Positions 44,849 through 53,242 of a stretch of 64,000 nt of DNA are shown here, piece by piece. Position numbers and translations under genes: made by a program. The notes below the pieces were generated by a model. It saw nothing but the letters and a program-made list of their open reading frames with translations. It searched no databases and was not told the origin of the DNA. Where the stretch lies: positions 1-64,000 of the forward strand of contig NZ_JABEQH010000012.1 of the NCBI RefSeq assembly GCF_014174305.1, written 5' to 3'. Position 1 is the stretch's first letter. Each line of letters opens with the position of its first letter. This DNA comes from Gluconacetobacter johannae. Its GTDB lineage: Bacteria > Pseudomonadota > Alphaproteobacteria > Acetobacterales > Acetobacteraceae.

Positions 44849-45930
44849 CCCACCCCACGACCTACATCCTGCGTATCGCCCTGTTCATGGCCGCCGTGCT
44901 GCTGGTGGCCGCCACGCTGTGGCGCACGCTGTATTCCGCCTTCTTCAACAACCCGGTCCTCGACGGGCTGATCCTCGGCATCCTGGCGTTCGGGATCGCC
45001 TGGAACGTCCGGATGGTCCTGCGCCTGATCCCCGAGGTCCGGTGGGTCGAGACGCTGCGCCAGCCCCGCGCCGGCCTGGCCCAGCCCACCCCGCCGAAGC
45101 TGCTGGCGCCCATGGCCTCGATGCTGGCCACGCGCAACCGCACCGACCGGCTGGTGCTGTCCACCCCGGCGATGCAGTCCATGCTGGACAGCCTGTCGTC
45201 GCGCCTGGACGAAGGGCGCGAACTGTCCCGCTACATGACCGGGCTGCTGATCTTCCTGGGCCTGCTGGGCACGTTCTACGGCCTGCTGCTGACCGTGGGG
45301 TCGATCGCCGACGTGATCGGCGGCCTGTCCGTCGGCGCGGCCGACCTCAACGTCATGTTCGACCAGCTCAAGACCGGCCTGGCGCAGCCGCTGCACGGCA
45401 TGGGCACCGCCTTCTCGGGCTCGATGTTCGGCCTGGCCGGGGCGCTGGTGCTGGGCTTCCTGGACCTGACGGCCGGCCAGGCGCAGAACCGCTTCTTCAA
45501 CGAGCTTGAGGAATGGCTGGCCGGCCTGACCCGCATTTCGCCCGCCCTGGCCAACGCCGACGGCAGCGAGGCCGGCGTGCCGGCCTACGTCCAGGCCCTG
45601 CTGGAGCAGACCGCCGAGAACCTGGAAAAGCTGCAGAACCTCATCGCCCGCGGCGAGGACGGCCGCATCCAGCAGCAGGCCCTGCTGGGCAGCCTGAACG
45701 AGCGGATCGGCACGATGACCGACACGATGCGCGCCAGCCATGCCCTGATGCAGCGCATGGCCGACGACTCCGCCCAGGGCCACCTGCGCGGCATCGAGAT
45801 GCTGCTGACCCGCATGCTGTCGGACATGGAACAGGGCCGCAACCAGGTCTCGACCGACATCCGCAACGACCTGCGGCTGCTGGCGCGGACCGTGGCCGCG
45901 GCCGCCCCCGCCGGGGCGCGCGCGCCCTGA
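44845..45930 (+). CDS. MotA/TolQ/ExbB-like inner-membrane protein
   Basis: This 361-residue protein has membrane segments near 8-25, 38-55, 130-150 and 192-215. RYMTGLLIFLGLLGTFYGLLLT and GMGTAFSGSMFGLAGALVLGFLDL resemble the proton-channel segments of MotA/TolQ/ZorA proteins. The C-terminal third is helical and soluble, longer than in ExbB. The GTG start overlaps the preceding stop. Together with the MotB-like partner downstream it would form an ion-driven stator-like unit. Confidence 0.85.
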   Translation: MTHPTTYILRIALFMAAVLLVAATLWRTLYSAFFNNPVLDGLILGILAFGIAWNVRMVLRLIPEVRWVETLRQPRAGLAQPTPPKLLAPMASMLATRNRTDRLVLSTPAMQSMLDSLSSRLDEGRELSRYMTGLLIFLGLLGTFYGLLLTVGSIADVIGGLSVGAADLNVMFDQLKTGLAQPLHGMGTAFSGSMFGLAGALVLGFLDLTAGQAQNRFFNELEEWLAGLTRISPALANADGSEAGVPAYVQALLEQTAENLEKLQNLIARGEDGRIQQQALLGSLNERIGTMTDTMRASHALMQRMADDSAQGHLRGIEMLLTRMLSDMEQGRNQVSTDIRNDLRLLARTVAAAAPAGARAP

Positions 45931-45996
45931 CGGCAGCGCCCCCACCGCCCCGCCGCCGCAGGGGCTTCCGACGACTGTTTTGACGATCATCCTCGT

Positions 45997-46021
45997 CCGG
46001 CGGGGCCCCCAGCCCCGCCGG
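45997..46021. promoter_or_regulatory. Hairpin between MotA-like and MotB-like genes
   Basis: A strong GC hairpin, CCGGCGGGG with CCCCGCCGG (9 bp, short loop), lies in the 121-base gap between the two genes. There is no T-run, so it is probably an mRNA processing or stability element rather than a terminator. Confidence 0.5.
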
Positions 46022-46051
46022 ATGACGATTTAACGGACGGGACCGACACCC

Positions 46052-47032
46052 ATGGCACGCCGCCGCCGCCAGACCCATGCCGGGCTCGATGCCTGGCCGG
46101 GATATGTGGACGCCCTGTCCACCCTGCTGATGGTCATCATCTTCGTGCTGCTGGTTTTCGTGCTGGGGCAGGCCTTCCTGTCCGTGGCCCTGAACAAGCG
46201 GCAGCGCGCGATGGAACAGCTCGCCCAGCAGGTCGCCCATCTGAACGACATGCTGTCGCTGGAACGCGGCCACGCCCACGCGCTGGAACTCTCGGTCGCC
46301 TCGCTGCGCGCCGCGCACGAAAAGGACGAGGCGATGGAGACATCGCTGACCGCCCAGGTGGCGCAGAGCACGTCGGAACGCGACAACCAGGCCCGGCTGG
46401 CCCAGGCCAGCCAGCAGCAGGTCGCCGACCTGGGGTCGCAGCTCGAACAGATCCGCCAGCAGCTTTCGACCGCGATGGCGGCGCTGGAGATCTCGCAGAC
46501 CGAAATCCAGGACCGGCAGCGCAGGATCGACGACCTGGGCCTGAAGCTGAACGTGGCGCTGGCCGACAAGGTCGAGCAGCTTCAACGCTACCGTTCGGAA
46601 TTCTTCGGCCGCCTGCGCGATATTTTGAAGAACCAGGAGGGCGTGCAGGTCGTCGGCGACCGCTTCGTGTTCCAAAGCGAAGTCCTGTTCCCGCCCGGCA
46701 GCGCCGAACTGTCGCCCAAGGGCGTGGCCGAGATCCGCACCCTGGCCCGCACCTTCCACCAGGTCTCGGCGCAGATCCCGGCGTCGATTCCCTGGATCAT
46801 GCGCGTGGACGGCCACGCCGACCGCCAGCCGATCCACAGCGCCTTCGCCAGCAACTGGGAACTGTCGTCCGCCCGCGCCATCACCGTGGTCAAGCTGCTG
46901 ATCGCCGAAGGCATCAGCCCGCATCATCTGGCCGCCACCGGCTTCGCCGACTTCCAGCCGCTGGACGGCGGCAACAGCCAGAGCGCCTTCGCCCGCAACC
47001 GCCGGATCGAATTCCGCCTGACCGACCGGTAG
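46052..47032 (+). CDS. MotB-like OmpA-domain protein with long coiled coil
   Basis: This 326-residue protein has one N-terminal membrane helix (VDALSTLLMVIIFVLLVFVL, residues 19-38) with the conserved D20 position typical of MotB/TolR, then a coiled coil (about 50-185). The C-terminal OmpA domain (205-320) contains FQSEVLFPPGSAELSPKG, DGHADRQP and NRRIEFRLTDR. It pairs with the MotA-like protein. There are no chemotaxis or flagellar genes here, so a flagellar role is unlikely. Confidence 0.85.
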   Translation: MARRRRQTHAGLDAWPGYVDALSTLLMVIIFVLLVFVLGQAFLSVALNKRQRAMEQLAQQVAHLNDMLSLERGHAHALELSVASLRAAHEKDEAMETSLTAQVAQSTSERDNQARLAQASQQQVADLGSQLEQIRQQLSTAMAALEISQTEIQDRQRRIDDLGLKLNVALADKVEQLQRYRSEFFGRLRDILKNQEGVQVVGDRFVFQSEVLFPPGSAELSPKGVAEIRTLARTFHQVSAQIPASIPWIMRVDGHADRQPIHSAFASNWELSSARAITVVKLLIAEGISPHHLAATGFADFQPLDGGNSQSAFARNRRIEFRLTDR

Positions 47033-47039
47033 CCACGCC

Positions 47040-47133
47040 TCAGGGCGCTGCCCTGAAGCCCGCCAAAGGGCATCGCCCTCTGGAAACCCCAGACTTCATG
47101 CAACGAACGGGATGCAAGGCCGCGGCCCTTGCC
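47040..47133. repeat. Family A palindromic repeat, copy 6
   Basis: Hairpins CAGGGCGCTGCCCTG, CCAAAGGGCATCGCCCTCTGG and GCAAGGCCGCGGCCCTTGC are present. It starts eight bases after the MotB-like stop and could terminate that operon. Confidence 0.82.
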
Positions 47134-47184
47134 GCCCGTGCGCCGGGGCACCCGTTCCACCACCGCCACGAACATGACGTCCAA

Positions 47185-47346
47185 GAGCCTGTTTGAAAAT
47201 GTGGGCCCTTGCGCGAGAGCGGAACGTAGTGAAGCGCCCGGCGTGTGTTTTCGAGCACCGAAGCGGAGCGGCCTTGTCGGCCGTGAGCATCGGAGCACAG
47301 AAAACCCGCGTCGGATCGCCGCCAGCCCGCATTTCCGATCAGGCTC
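47185..47346. repeat. Family B palindromic element, copy 2
   Basis: The 162-base element has outer arms starting GAGCCTG and ending CAGGCTC, with a further pairing AAATG-x-GGG / CCC-x-CATTT. The core is the same as at 18418 and 53082. It lies between the MotB-like gene and the ompA leader. Confidence 0.85.
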
Positions 47347-47566
47347 CAAGAGCAATAGTATGGCATATGTAATGTATGCATATTCATGCTGCGTAATGAG
47401 CCATTGTCACGAAATCCCTTCTATGCCCCATATCCGATGCGAGCATAAACCGCTCATTTTCCCGAATTCACGGGAAAGACTCGCCTTGTATTTTTCGAGG
47501 CATCCGGCGATCTGCCTCGTTGAACGATCGACGAATAGATCTCGGATGACATATTGAGGGCTAAAG
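47347..47566. promoter_or_regulatory. AT-rich promoter and long leader of the OmpA-porin gene
   Basis: The 220 bases before the porin gene are markedly richer in A/T than the rest. GAGGGCTAAAG is the ribosome site. An exact promoter could not be fixed. A long 5' leader is common for outer-membrane porins that are controlled by small RNAs. Confidence 0.5.
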
Positions 47567-48733
47567 ATGCGTCTCCGCACAATGTTACTTGCAACCACCC
47601 TGATGGCAGCGGCTCCGGCGATCGCGTCCGCCACGACGATCACCGGTCCGTATGTCGACATCGGCGGCGGTTACGACCTGACCCAGACCCAGACCTTCAA
47701 GGACAAATACCCCGCCGACCAGTACGGGCCGGCCCAGTCTTACGGCTATAAAGTCGGTCACAAGAATGGCTGGACCGGCTACGGCTCCTTCGGCTGGGGT
47801 TTCGGCAACGGCCTGCGCGCTGAAATCGAAGGCACCTACCTTCGCTCCAACCTGGGCGGCACCGCCGGTTTCGGGTCCAACGATCCCCTTCACGGCAAGG
47901 ATTCGTCCTACGGTGGCTTCGTCAATGTGCTGTACGACTTCGACCTGAAGAAGCTGTTCAACATCGATGTCCCGGTCACCCCGTTCCTCGGGGCCGGCGC
48001 AGGCTACCTGTGGACGGAGGAACATGCTCACTATAGCAACGCCAGCTATGGTGGCTGGACGTCCTCCAATGGTTTCAGCGGCACGCGCGGCGGGTTTGCC
48101 TATCAGGCGATCGTCGGCGCCGCGTTCGATACGGGCGTCCCCGGCCTCCAGGTGACCGCCCAGTACCGCATGATCGGCCAGCCGGGGTCCTTCCGGAATG
48201 GTCAGTTCCCGTCGTATTACAACATCAGCGGCTATGGTCAGAGCTATTACTACCCTAACTCCGATACCAGCTCCGACCATCGCTTCAACCACCTGTTCAT
48301 GATCGGTCTGCGCTACGCGTTCAACACCGCTCCGCCGCCCCCGCCGCCGGCCGCTCCGGTCGTGACGGCGCCGGCGCCGCTGCCGTCGCGCTCCTACCTC
48401 GTGTTCTTCGATTGGGATCAGTCCGCCCTGACCGCGCGGGCACGCCAGATCGTGGCCGAAGCCGCCCAGGCCTCCACCCACGTCCAGACGACCCGCATCG
48501 AAGTGAACGGCTACACCGACAACTCCGCCGCGCACCCCGGCCCGCGCGGCGAAAAGTACAATCTCGGCCTGTCCCTGCGTCGTGCCGAAAGCGTAAAGGC
48601 CGAACTGATCCATGACGGCGTCCCGGCCGCCGCCATCGACATCCATGGCTACGGCGAAACCCGCCCGCTGGTTCCGACCGGTCCGAACACCCGCGAGCCG
48701 CAGAACCGCCGCGTGGAAATCATTCTCCGCTAA
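47567..48733 (+). CDS. OmpA-family outer membrane protein
   Basis: This 388-residue protein has a signal peptide (MLLATTLMAAAPAIASA) and an eight-strand beta-barrel (about 25-250) with alternating aromatic strands such as GPYVDIGGGYDL. A proline hinge follows, then a C-terminal OmpA domain. RSYLVFFDWDQSALTARARQ, VNGYTDNSA and NRRVEIILR are the peptidoglycan-binding motifs. Its codon use differs a little from neighbours (more T-ending codons, as in highly expressed genes). It is followed by a terminator. Confidence 0.92.
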   Translation: MRLRTMLLATTLMAAAPAIASATTITGPYVDIGGGYDLTQTQTFKDKYPADQYGPAQSYGYKVGHKNGWTGYGSFGWGFGNGLRAEIEGTYLRSNLGGTAGFGSNDPLHGKDSSYGGFVNVLYDFDLKKLFNIDVPVTPFLGAGAGYLWTEEHAHYSNASYGGWTSSNGFSGTRGGFAYQAIVGAAFDTGVPGLQVTAQYRMIGQPGSFRNGQFPSYYNISGYGQSYYYPNSDTSSDHRFNHLFMIGLRYAFNTAPPPPPPAAPVVTAPAPLPSRSYLVFFDWDQSALTARARQIVAEAAQASTHVQTTRIEVNGYTDNSAAHPGPRGEKYNLGLSLRRAESVKAELIHDGVPAAAIDIHGYGETRPLVPTGPNTREPQNRRVEIILR

Positions 48734-48767
48734 TCCGGCCTGCTCCGGGCACACGGAACGAAAAACA

Positions 48768-48797
48768 GGGAGGTGCCTTCGGGCGCCTCCCTTCTTT
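48768..48797 (+). terminator. Rho-independent terminator of the OmpA-porin gene
   Basis: GGGAGGTGCC pairs with GGCGCCTCCC around a TTCG loop, followed by TTCTTT. It lies 35 bases after the stop codon. Confidence 0.85.
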
Positions 48798-48802
48798 AAC
48801 GG

Positions 48803-49105
48803 CTATCCGGCATATGAGGTTGATGTGTGAAACGTCGCCTTTATGTCGAGTGCCTTCATGATACCGAGAAGGCTGGACAGGCTTGGATTCCCCTTGTCGG
48901 ATAAGGCTTTGTAGAGTGCCGGACGGGTAATTCCGGCTTTATTCGCAGTTTCTGCCATTCCCCGTGCCTTGGCAATAACGGCCAGTGCATGAGTCAGGGC
49001 AGGAATGTCACCATCTTCCCACGCCATGTTCAACAGTTCTTCTTGAACAACGGGGTCTTTCGCAGCCTCGGTGCTATCGAATGCTTCCAATTCTGAAATC
49101 TTCAT
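48803..49105 (-). CDS. HigA-like antitoxin (XRE helix-turn-helix)
   Basis: This 100-residue protein of the addiction-module antidote family has an HTH in ARGMAETANKAGITRPALYKALSDKGNPSLSSLLGIMKAL. The N-terminus (EAFDSTEAAKDPVVQEELLNMAWEDGD) is the toxin-binding part of the family. The ATG at 49105 overlaps the toxin stop (ATGA). It would neutralise the RelE-like toxin and repress the operon. Confidence 0.9.
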   Translation of the reverse strand: MKISELEAFDSTEAAKDPVVQEELLNMAWEDGDIPALTHALAVIAKARGMAETANKAGITRPALYKALSDKGNPSLSSLLGIMKALDIKATFHTSTSYAG

Positions 49106-49401
49106 TGGTCATCCTCCAACTCACACACGATCCTCTTGGCAGCCTTGATATCCCTGCCTTGGGTTCTCTTCGTTCCGCCGCCCAAGACCACGATCAGAAC
49201 CACCCCCCGCTGAACGAAATAGAGCCGATAGCCCGGCCCGTAGTGTATCCGGCTTTCCGAAACACCCTCACCACAGGGCTTCACATCGCCAAATGAACCA
49301 CCTTCCATTTGAACCAGACGAGCTTTGACCTTCGCAGCGGCTCGACTGTCCGTGAGATTGGCAAGCCAATCTCGGAATTGAAGTGTGGTTTTCACTTCCA
49401 T
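49102..49401 (-). CDS. RelE/HigB-like toxin
   Basis: This 99-residue RelE/ParE-superfamily protein of the COG3657 type has TLQFRDWLANLTDSRAAAKVKARLVQMEGG, KPCGEGVSESRIHYGPGYRLYF, and the end GTKRTQGRDIKAAKRI. It cleaves mRNA on the ribosome in the characterised group. The toxin-first order is typical of higBA. The ATG sits at the predicted +1 of the promoter, so no ribosome site is present. Confidence 0.9.
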   Translation of the reverse strand: MEVKTTLQFRDWLANLTDSRAAAKVKARLVQMEGGSFGDVKPCGEGVSESRIHYGPGYRLYFVQRGVVLIVVLGGGTKRTQGRDIKAAKRIVCELEDDQ

Positions 49402-49436
49402 GTGTAAACTATAGAAGACAATCGGCCCGTTGTCAA
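49402..49436 (-). promoter_or_regulatory. Sigma-70 promoter of the toxin-antitoxin pair
   Basis: Read leftward, TTGACA (49436-49431), a 17-base spacer and TATAGT (49413-49408) form a near-perfect sigma-70 promoter. The expected start of transcription is the A of the toxin ATG at 49401, six bases after the -10 element. The mRNA would be leaderless. Confidence 0.78.
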
Positions 49437-49551
49437 TCTCAACCGCCGGATAGCCTTTTAAACCCGGATGTTCGCGATAGGCGCCGACAAGCCCGATCCG
49501 TGCTTTCGGCGGCTGGCATCGACCCCGGCAAGCCGCGCCTTCAGGCCGGCT

Positions 49552-50202
49552 TCAGGTGGGTTGCCCGAAGGCTTTCAGCCTCAGCCGTTCGCTCTGCCGC
49601 TGCCCGTCGGCGGCCATCGGGTTCAGCGCCAGGAGCTGCTGCCAGGCCTGGTAGGCGGCCTTCCAGTCGCCGCGCTGCTCCTCGACGTTCGATAAAATCT
49701 GCCAGGCGACCGCGTCGCCGCCGTCATGGTGCAGGGCCACGCCCAGGTCGGCCACCGCGCCGTCCAGGTCCCGCGCCGCAAGCCGCGCCTGCGCCCGGTC
49801 GCGCCACAGGATGCCGATGTCGGGTTGCAGCACCAGCGCGTCATCCAGGTCGGCCACGGCGTCCAGGGGCTTGCGGTCGGCCAGGTCGGCCTGCGCCCGG
49901 CGCAACAGCAGCCGCGTGGTGGGCGACAGGGGCTGCTGGCGCATCTGCTCGATCTGCGCTTCCAGTTCGGCGGCGGCGGCGCGCGAGGACGCATGCGCCA
50001 GCCGGGCGGTCAGGGTCGCGATGTCGGGCACCGCCGGGGGCGCGGCGGGCCGGGCCGGCGTGCCGGCCGGCGGCGGGGCCGGTGCCCCGAAGGCCGGAAC
50101 GCCCAGGCCCAGCGACAGGGCCGCCGCCAGGGCGCACAAACACGAAAACCCGCATTTCCGTCCGAAAATCCGGACGGGAACGCGGGCACGTGCGTCATGC
50201 AT
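49552..50202 (-). CDS. Exported TPR protein
   Basis: This 216-residue protein has a signal peptide (CLCALAAALSLGLGVPAFG), a Pro/Ala-rich linker and at least three TPR units (PLDAVADLDDALVLQPDIG, DLDGAVADLGVALHHDGGD, DWKAAYQAWQQLLALNP). It is periplasmic or lipid-linked and would mediate protein contacts. A TTG at 50220 in frame is rejected for the ATG at 50202. It follows rpmJ. Confidence 0.82.
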   Translation of the reverse strand: MHDARARVPVRIFGRKCGFSCLCALAAALSLGLGVPAFGAPAPPPAGTPARPAAPPAVPDIATLTARLAHASSRAAAAELEAQIEQMRQQPLSPTTRLLLRRAQADLADRKPLDAVADLDDALVLQPDIGILWRDRAQARLAARDLDGAVADLGVALHHDGGDAVAWQILSNVEEQRGDWKAAYQAWQQLLALNPMAADGQRQSERLRLKAFGQPT

Positions 50203-50234
50203 GGAAGACCGTACGGCCAAAGCCGTCCGGACGA

Positions 50235-50360
50235 TCAGCCCTGGCGGGCCTTCATCCGGGGGTTCTTCTTGTTGATGACATAGACCTTGCCGTGACGACG
50301 GACCACACGGCAGTCCTTGTCACGAACCTTGGCCGACTTCAGGCTGTTTCTGATCTTCAT
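50235..50360 (-). CDS. rpmJ: 50S ribosomal protein L36
   Basis: This 41-residue protein ([20 protein letters not shown] ... ) is too short for the usual gene-length cut-off. The sequence is the L36 family variant that lacks the classic four-cysteine zinc ribbon, having only C17 (KDCRVV). It ends with [14 protein letters not shown]. It lies in the same direction as the TPR gene. Confidence 0.95.
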   Translation of the reverse strand: MKIRNSLKSAKVRDKDCRVVRRHGKVYVINKKNPRMKARQG

Positions 50361-50481
50361 GATCCGACCCTCATCTGGCGGCAGGACACCGCAAAGACGG
50401 GCCGAATACCGGCCCCACGGGGCAGAGTCAACCGCACACGGCGCGAAGGGGGCGGTTTTAGTGGGATAAAGGCCCCGTTTT

Positions 50482-51414
50482 TCAGTCCGCTGGCGGCGCC
50501 ACGATCGCCGGCGGGCGGATATGCGGGGCCAGCAGCCGGAAATCGGCGGCCCGGGGCGCGTGCGGACGCCAGGCCAGGCCGATGGTACGCCACGCCCGGC
50601 AGCCCGTCACCGGCCGGACCACCAGCGGCAGGTCGCGCAGGATTCCCGATTCGACCGCCAGGCGCGGCAGCAGCGCCAGCCCCAGCCCGTCCGCCACCAT
50701 GTCCACCAGGGTATAGAGCGAGGTCACCACGAACTCCTCCTCGCCGTCGGCGGTGCTCCAGCCGCGTTCCTGCCGGCACAGCGCCAGCGTCTGGTCGCGC
50801 AGGCAATGCCCGTCTTCCAGCAAAATCATCCGCTCGGTGCCGATCTGCTCGACGGGGACGGCGTTCAGGGCCGCCAGCGGGTGGCGGGCCGGCAGCACCA
50901 GCATGAACTCATCCCGCCACAGCGGCAGCGTCTCGGTCCCCTCGCAGGGGCAGGGCATGGCCAGCAGCACCAGGTCCAGCCGGCCCAGCACCAGCTTGTC
51001 CATCACGTTGCCGGTCAAATCCTCGTTCACCGACAGCCGGATCTGGGGAAACTGCCGGCGCAGGCGCGCCACCAGGCCCGGCGCCACGAACGGGCCGATG
51101 GTGGGAATGACGCCGATCCGCAGCAGCCCCGTCATCGGCGCGCGCGACGCGTCGGCGACGTCCTGCACCGCCTGCAGCGACTCCAGCGCGTGGCGGGCGC
51201 GCGCCGCGACCTCGTCCCCGATCGGGGTGAAGACCACGCGCTTGCCGACCTTGCGGTCCAGAAGCTGGATGTCCAGTTGCCGTTCCAGCGCCAGGATCCC
51301 GGCCGAAAGGGTCGATTGCGTAACCGCGCAGGCCTGTGCGGCCCGGCCGAAATGGCGCAGGTCGGCCAGGGCGATCAGATAGCGAAGCTGCTGCGCGGAT
51401 GGCAGGGGCGTCAT
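50482..51414 (-). CDS. oxyR: OxyR-type LysR regulator
   Basis: This 310-residue peroxide sensor has an N-terminal HTH ([26 protein letters not shown]) and a C-terminal domain with the redox cysteines C204 ([11 protein letters not shown]) and C213 (ALCRQE), nine apart as in E. coli C199/C208. It is divergent from ahpC-ahpD, its classic targets. The gap of 132 bases carries a CCGGATAT ... ATATCGG inverted repeat. Confidence 0.94.
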   Translation of the reverse strand: MTPLPSAQQLRYLIALADLRHFGRAAQACAVTQSTLSAGILALERQLDIQLLDRKVGKRVVFTPIGDEVAARARHALESLQAVQDVADASRAPMTGLLRIGVIPTIGPFVAPGLVARLRRQFPQIRLSVNEDLTGNVMDKLVLGRLDLVLLAMPCPCEGTETLPLWRDEFMLVLPARHPLAALNAVPVEQIGTERMILLEDGHCLRDQTLALCRQERGWSTADGEEEFVVTSLYTLVDMVADGLGLALLPRLAVESGILRDLPLVVRPVTGCRAWRTIGLAWRPHAPRAADFRLLAPHIRPPAIVAPPAD

Positions 51415-51429
51415 CGATTCCTTCGATCA

Positions 51430-51470
51430 TCCGGATATAAATTATTCATTGGCATGATATCGGCATCAGC
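51430..51470. promoter_or_regulatory. Candidate OxyR operator between oxyR and ahpC
   Basis: An AT-rich inverted repeat, CCGGATAT and ATATCGG around a TAAATTATTCATTGG centre, sits in the divergent gap. It is a plausible OxyR site, although the full ATAG-type repeat is imperfect. Confidence 0.45.
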
Positions 51471-51546
51471 GCCATAGAATATGCGCCGAGGCCGGAGCGC
51501 ATCCGCGGCGCCGCGCCATGGACAACACATGCAAGGGAGCAAGCCG

Positions 51547-52089
51547 ATGCTGACAGTCGGTGACACATTTCCGAGTTTCGACCTGACCTCCGTTCCCGGC
51601 GGCCCCGAGGGGCTGAAGGGCGATTTCGTCCAGATCACGGACAAGACCGACGCGGGCAAGTGGAAGCTCGTGTTCTTCTGGCCGAAGGACTTCACCTTCG
51701 TCTGCCCGACCGAGATCGTGGCGTTCGGCAAGCTGGCCGGCGAATTCAAGGATCGTGACACCGTCGTCTACGGCGTGTCGATCGACAGCGAGTTCGTGCA
51801 CCTGAACTGGCGCCTGCACCACGACGACCTGAAGGGCCTGCAGATCCCGATGCTGGCCGACATCAAGCGCGAGCTGTCCGAGTCCTGCGGCGTGCTGTCG
51901 CCGTCGGCCGGCGTGGCCTTCCGCGCGACCTTCCTGGTCGACCCCGAGGGCATCATCCGCCATGTCAGCGTCAACGACCTGTCGGTGGGCCGCAATCCGC
52001 AGGAAATCCTGCGTATCCTCGACGCGCTGCAGAGCGACGAGCTGTGCCCGTGCAACTGGAAGCAGGGCGAAGCCTTCCTGAAGCCCTGA
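51547..52089 (+). CDS. ahpC: Alkyl hydroperoxide reductase AhpC (peroxiredoxin)
   Basis: This 180-residue 2-Cys peroxiredoxin has peroxidatic C53 in [13 protein letters not shown] and resolving cysteines in [11 protein letters not shown] (C167/C169). It reduces peroxides. It has AGGGAG upstream of the ATG at 51547. An earlier frame ATG at 51481 gives a non-family extension. It is followed by ahpD in the same unit, as in Mycobacterium. Confidence 0.95.
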   Translation: MLTVGDTFPSFDLTSVPGGPEGLKGDFVQITDKTDAGKWKLVFFWPKDFTFVCPTEIVAFGKLAGEFKDRDTVVYGVSIDSEFVHLNWRLHHDDLKGLQIPMLADIKRELSESCGVLSPSAGVAFRATFLVDPEGIIRHVSVNDLSVGRNPQEILRILDALQSDELCPCNWKQGEAFLKP

Positions 52090-52192
52090 TCGGGCGGGTC
52101 CGGCCCCGCCGGACCCTCTGTCACGAACCGCCGGCCGGCCGCCCCCCAGGCCCGCCGGCCGGCGGCCCCATTCCACAGCAGGTACACCCATC

Positions 52193-52735
52193 ATGTCGAT
52201 CGAATCGCTCAAGGAGCGCCTTCCGGATTATGCGAAGGACCTGAGGCTCAACCTGAGCTCCCTTGCGAACGATATCACCCTGTCGCCGCAGCAGCTTGCC
52301 GGCACGTTCGTCGCCAGCGCCATCGCATCGCGCAATGCCGACGTGACCCGCGCCATCGTGGCCGAATACGAGGCCGTCCTGTCGCCCGAGGCCCTGGCCG
52401 CCGCCAAGTCCGCCGCCGCGATCATGGGGATGAACAACATCTATTACCGCTTCGTGCACATGATCGGCGGCGACTACGCCCAGATGCCCGCCCGGCTCCG
52501 CATGAACGTCATCGGCCGCCCCGGGGTGGAAAAGCTGGATTTCGAGCTGTGGTCGCTGGCGGTATCCGCCGTCAACGGCTGCGGCATGTGCGTCGAAAGC
52601 CACGAGAAGGTGGTGCGCGAGGGCGGCCTGTCGACCGAGCAGGTCCAGACCGCCGTCCGGATCGCGGCCACCGTCCACGCCGTCGCCGCGACCCTCGAGG
52701 CCGCGTTCGCCCTGGGCGATTCCCCGGCGACCTGA
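52193..52735 (+). CDS. ahpD: Alkylhydroperoxidase AhpD
   Basis: This 180-residue carboxymuconolactone-decarboxylase-fold protein has C130-x2-C133 and H137 in [12 protein letters not shown]. It regenerates AhpC. No dedicated ahpF is here, which fits the AhpC-AhpD pairing. It ends at a terminator-like pair of hairpins. Confidence 0.95.
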   Translation: MSIESLKERLPDYAKDLRLNLSSLANDITLSPQQLAGTFVASAIASRNADVTRAIVAEYEAVLSPEALAAAKSAAAIMGMNNIYYRFVHMIGGDYAQMPARLRMNVIGRPGVEKLDFELWSLAVSAVNGCGMCVESHEKVVREGGLSTEQVQTAVRIAATVHAVAATLEAAFALGDSPAT

Positions 52736-52741
52736 CCGCCC

Positions 52742-52809
52742 GACGCCGGAGCGCAAAAGGCCGTTCCGGCGTCCCGATCGCGGCTTTTGATCGGGCAATG
52801 CTTTTTTTT
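52742..52809 (+). terminator. Double hairpin and T-run after ahpD
   Basis: GACGCCGGA/TCCGGCGTC (52742-52773) and CCCGATC/GATCGGG (52773-52795) precede eight T (52802-52809). It is a plausible rho-independent terminator. Confidence 0.72.
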
Positions 52810-52893
52810 CGCGCGAACCCGGTTGCCAGAGCCGCCCACGTTTGTTAATTCGCCCTCCACGAACGGACGGGAGGTCTTCCTCCCCAAGCCGAA

Positions 52894-52970
<77 letters not shown>

Positions 52971-53034
52971 TCCCTTTCCCATCCCCACACATACCGATTC
53001 GCCGCCCGGCCACGCCGAACACATCGGCGCGCAC

Positions 53035-53080
53035 GCGCGTCGGATCGCCGCCAGCGCGCAGTGTCGAACAGCCGGGCCTC
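53035..53080. repeat. Partial family B element after tRNA-Asp
   Basis: CGCGTCGGATCGCCGCCAGC and adjoining bases repeat the right arm of the full copy that starts at 53082. It is a truncated fourth copy, in tandem with the complete one. Confidence 0.7.
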
Positions 53081-53081
53081 A

Positions 53082-53242
53082 GAGCCCGACCGGAAATGTG
53101 GGCTGGCGAGCGAGAGCGGAACGCAGTGAAGCGCCCGGCGTGTGTTGCCGAGCACCGAAGCGGAGCGGCCTTTGGGCCGTGAGCATCGGAGCACAGGAAA
53201 CGCGCGTCGGATCGCCGCCAGCGCGCAGTTCCGGTCGGGCTC
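53082..53242. repeat. Family B palindromic element, copy 3
   Basis: Outer arms GAGCCCGACCGGAA and TTCCGGTCGGGCTC are perfectly complementary over 14 bases, extending with few mismatches to about 27. The core matches the other copies. Its right end touches the stop codon of the ABC ATPase gene. Confidence 0.9.

Noticed and set aside
44845-47032. Zorya-type defence system (ZorA/ZorB)
   Set aside because: The MotA-like and MotB-like proteins resemble ZorAB in outline, but no ZorC/D/E effector genes are present and the neighbours are core envelope genes.
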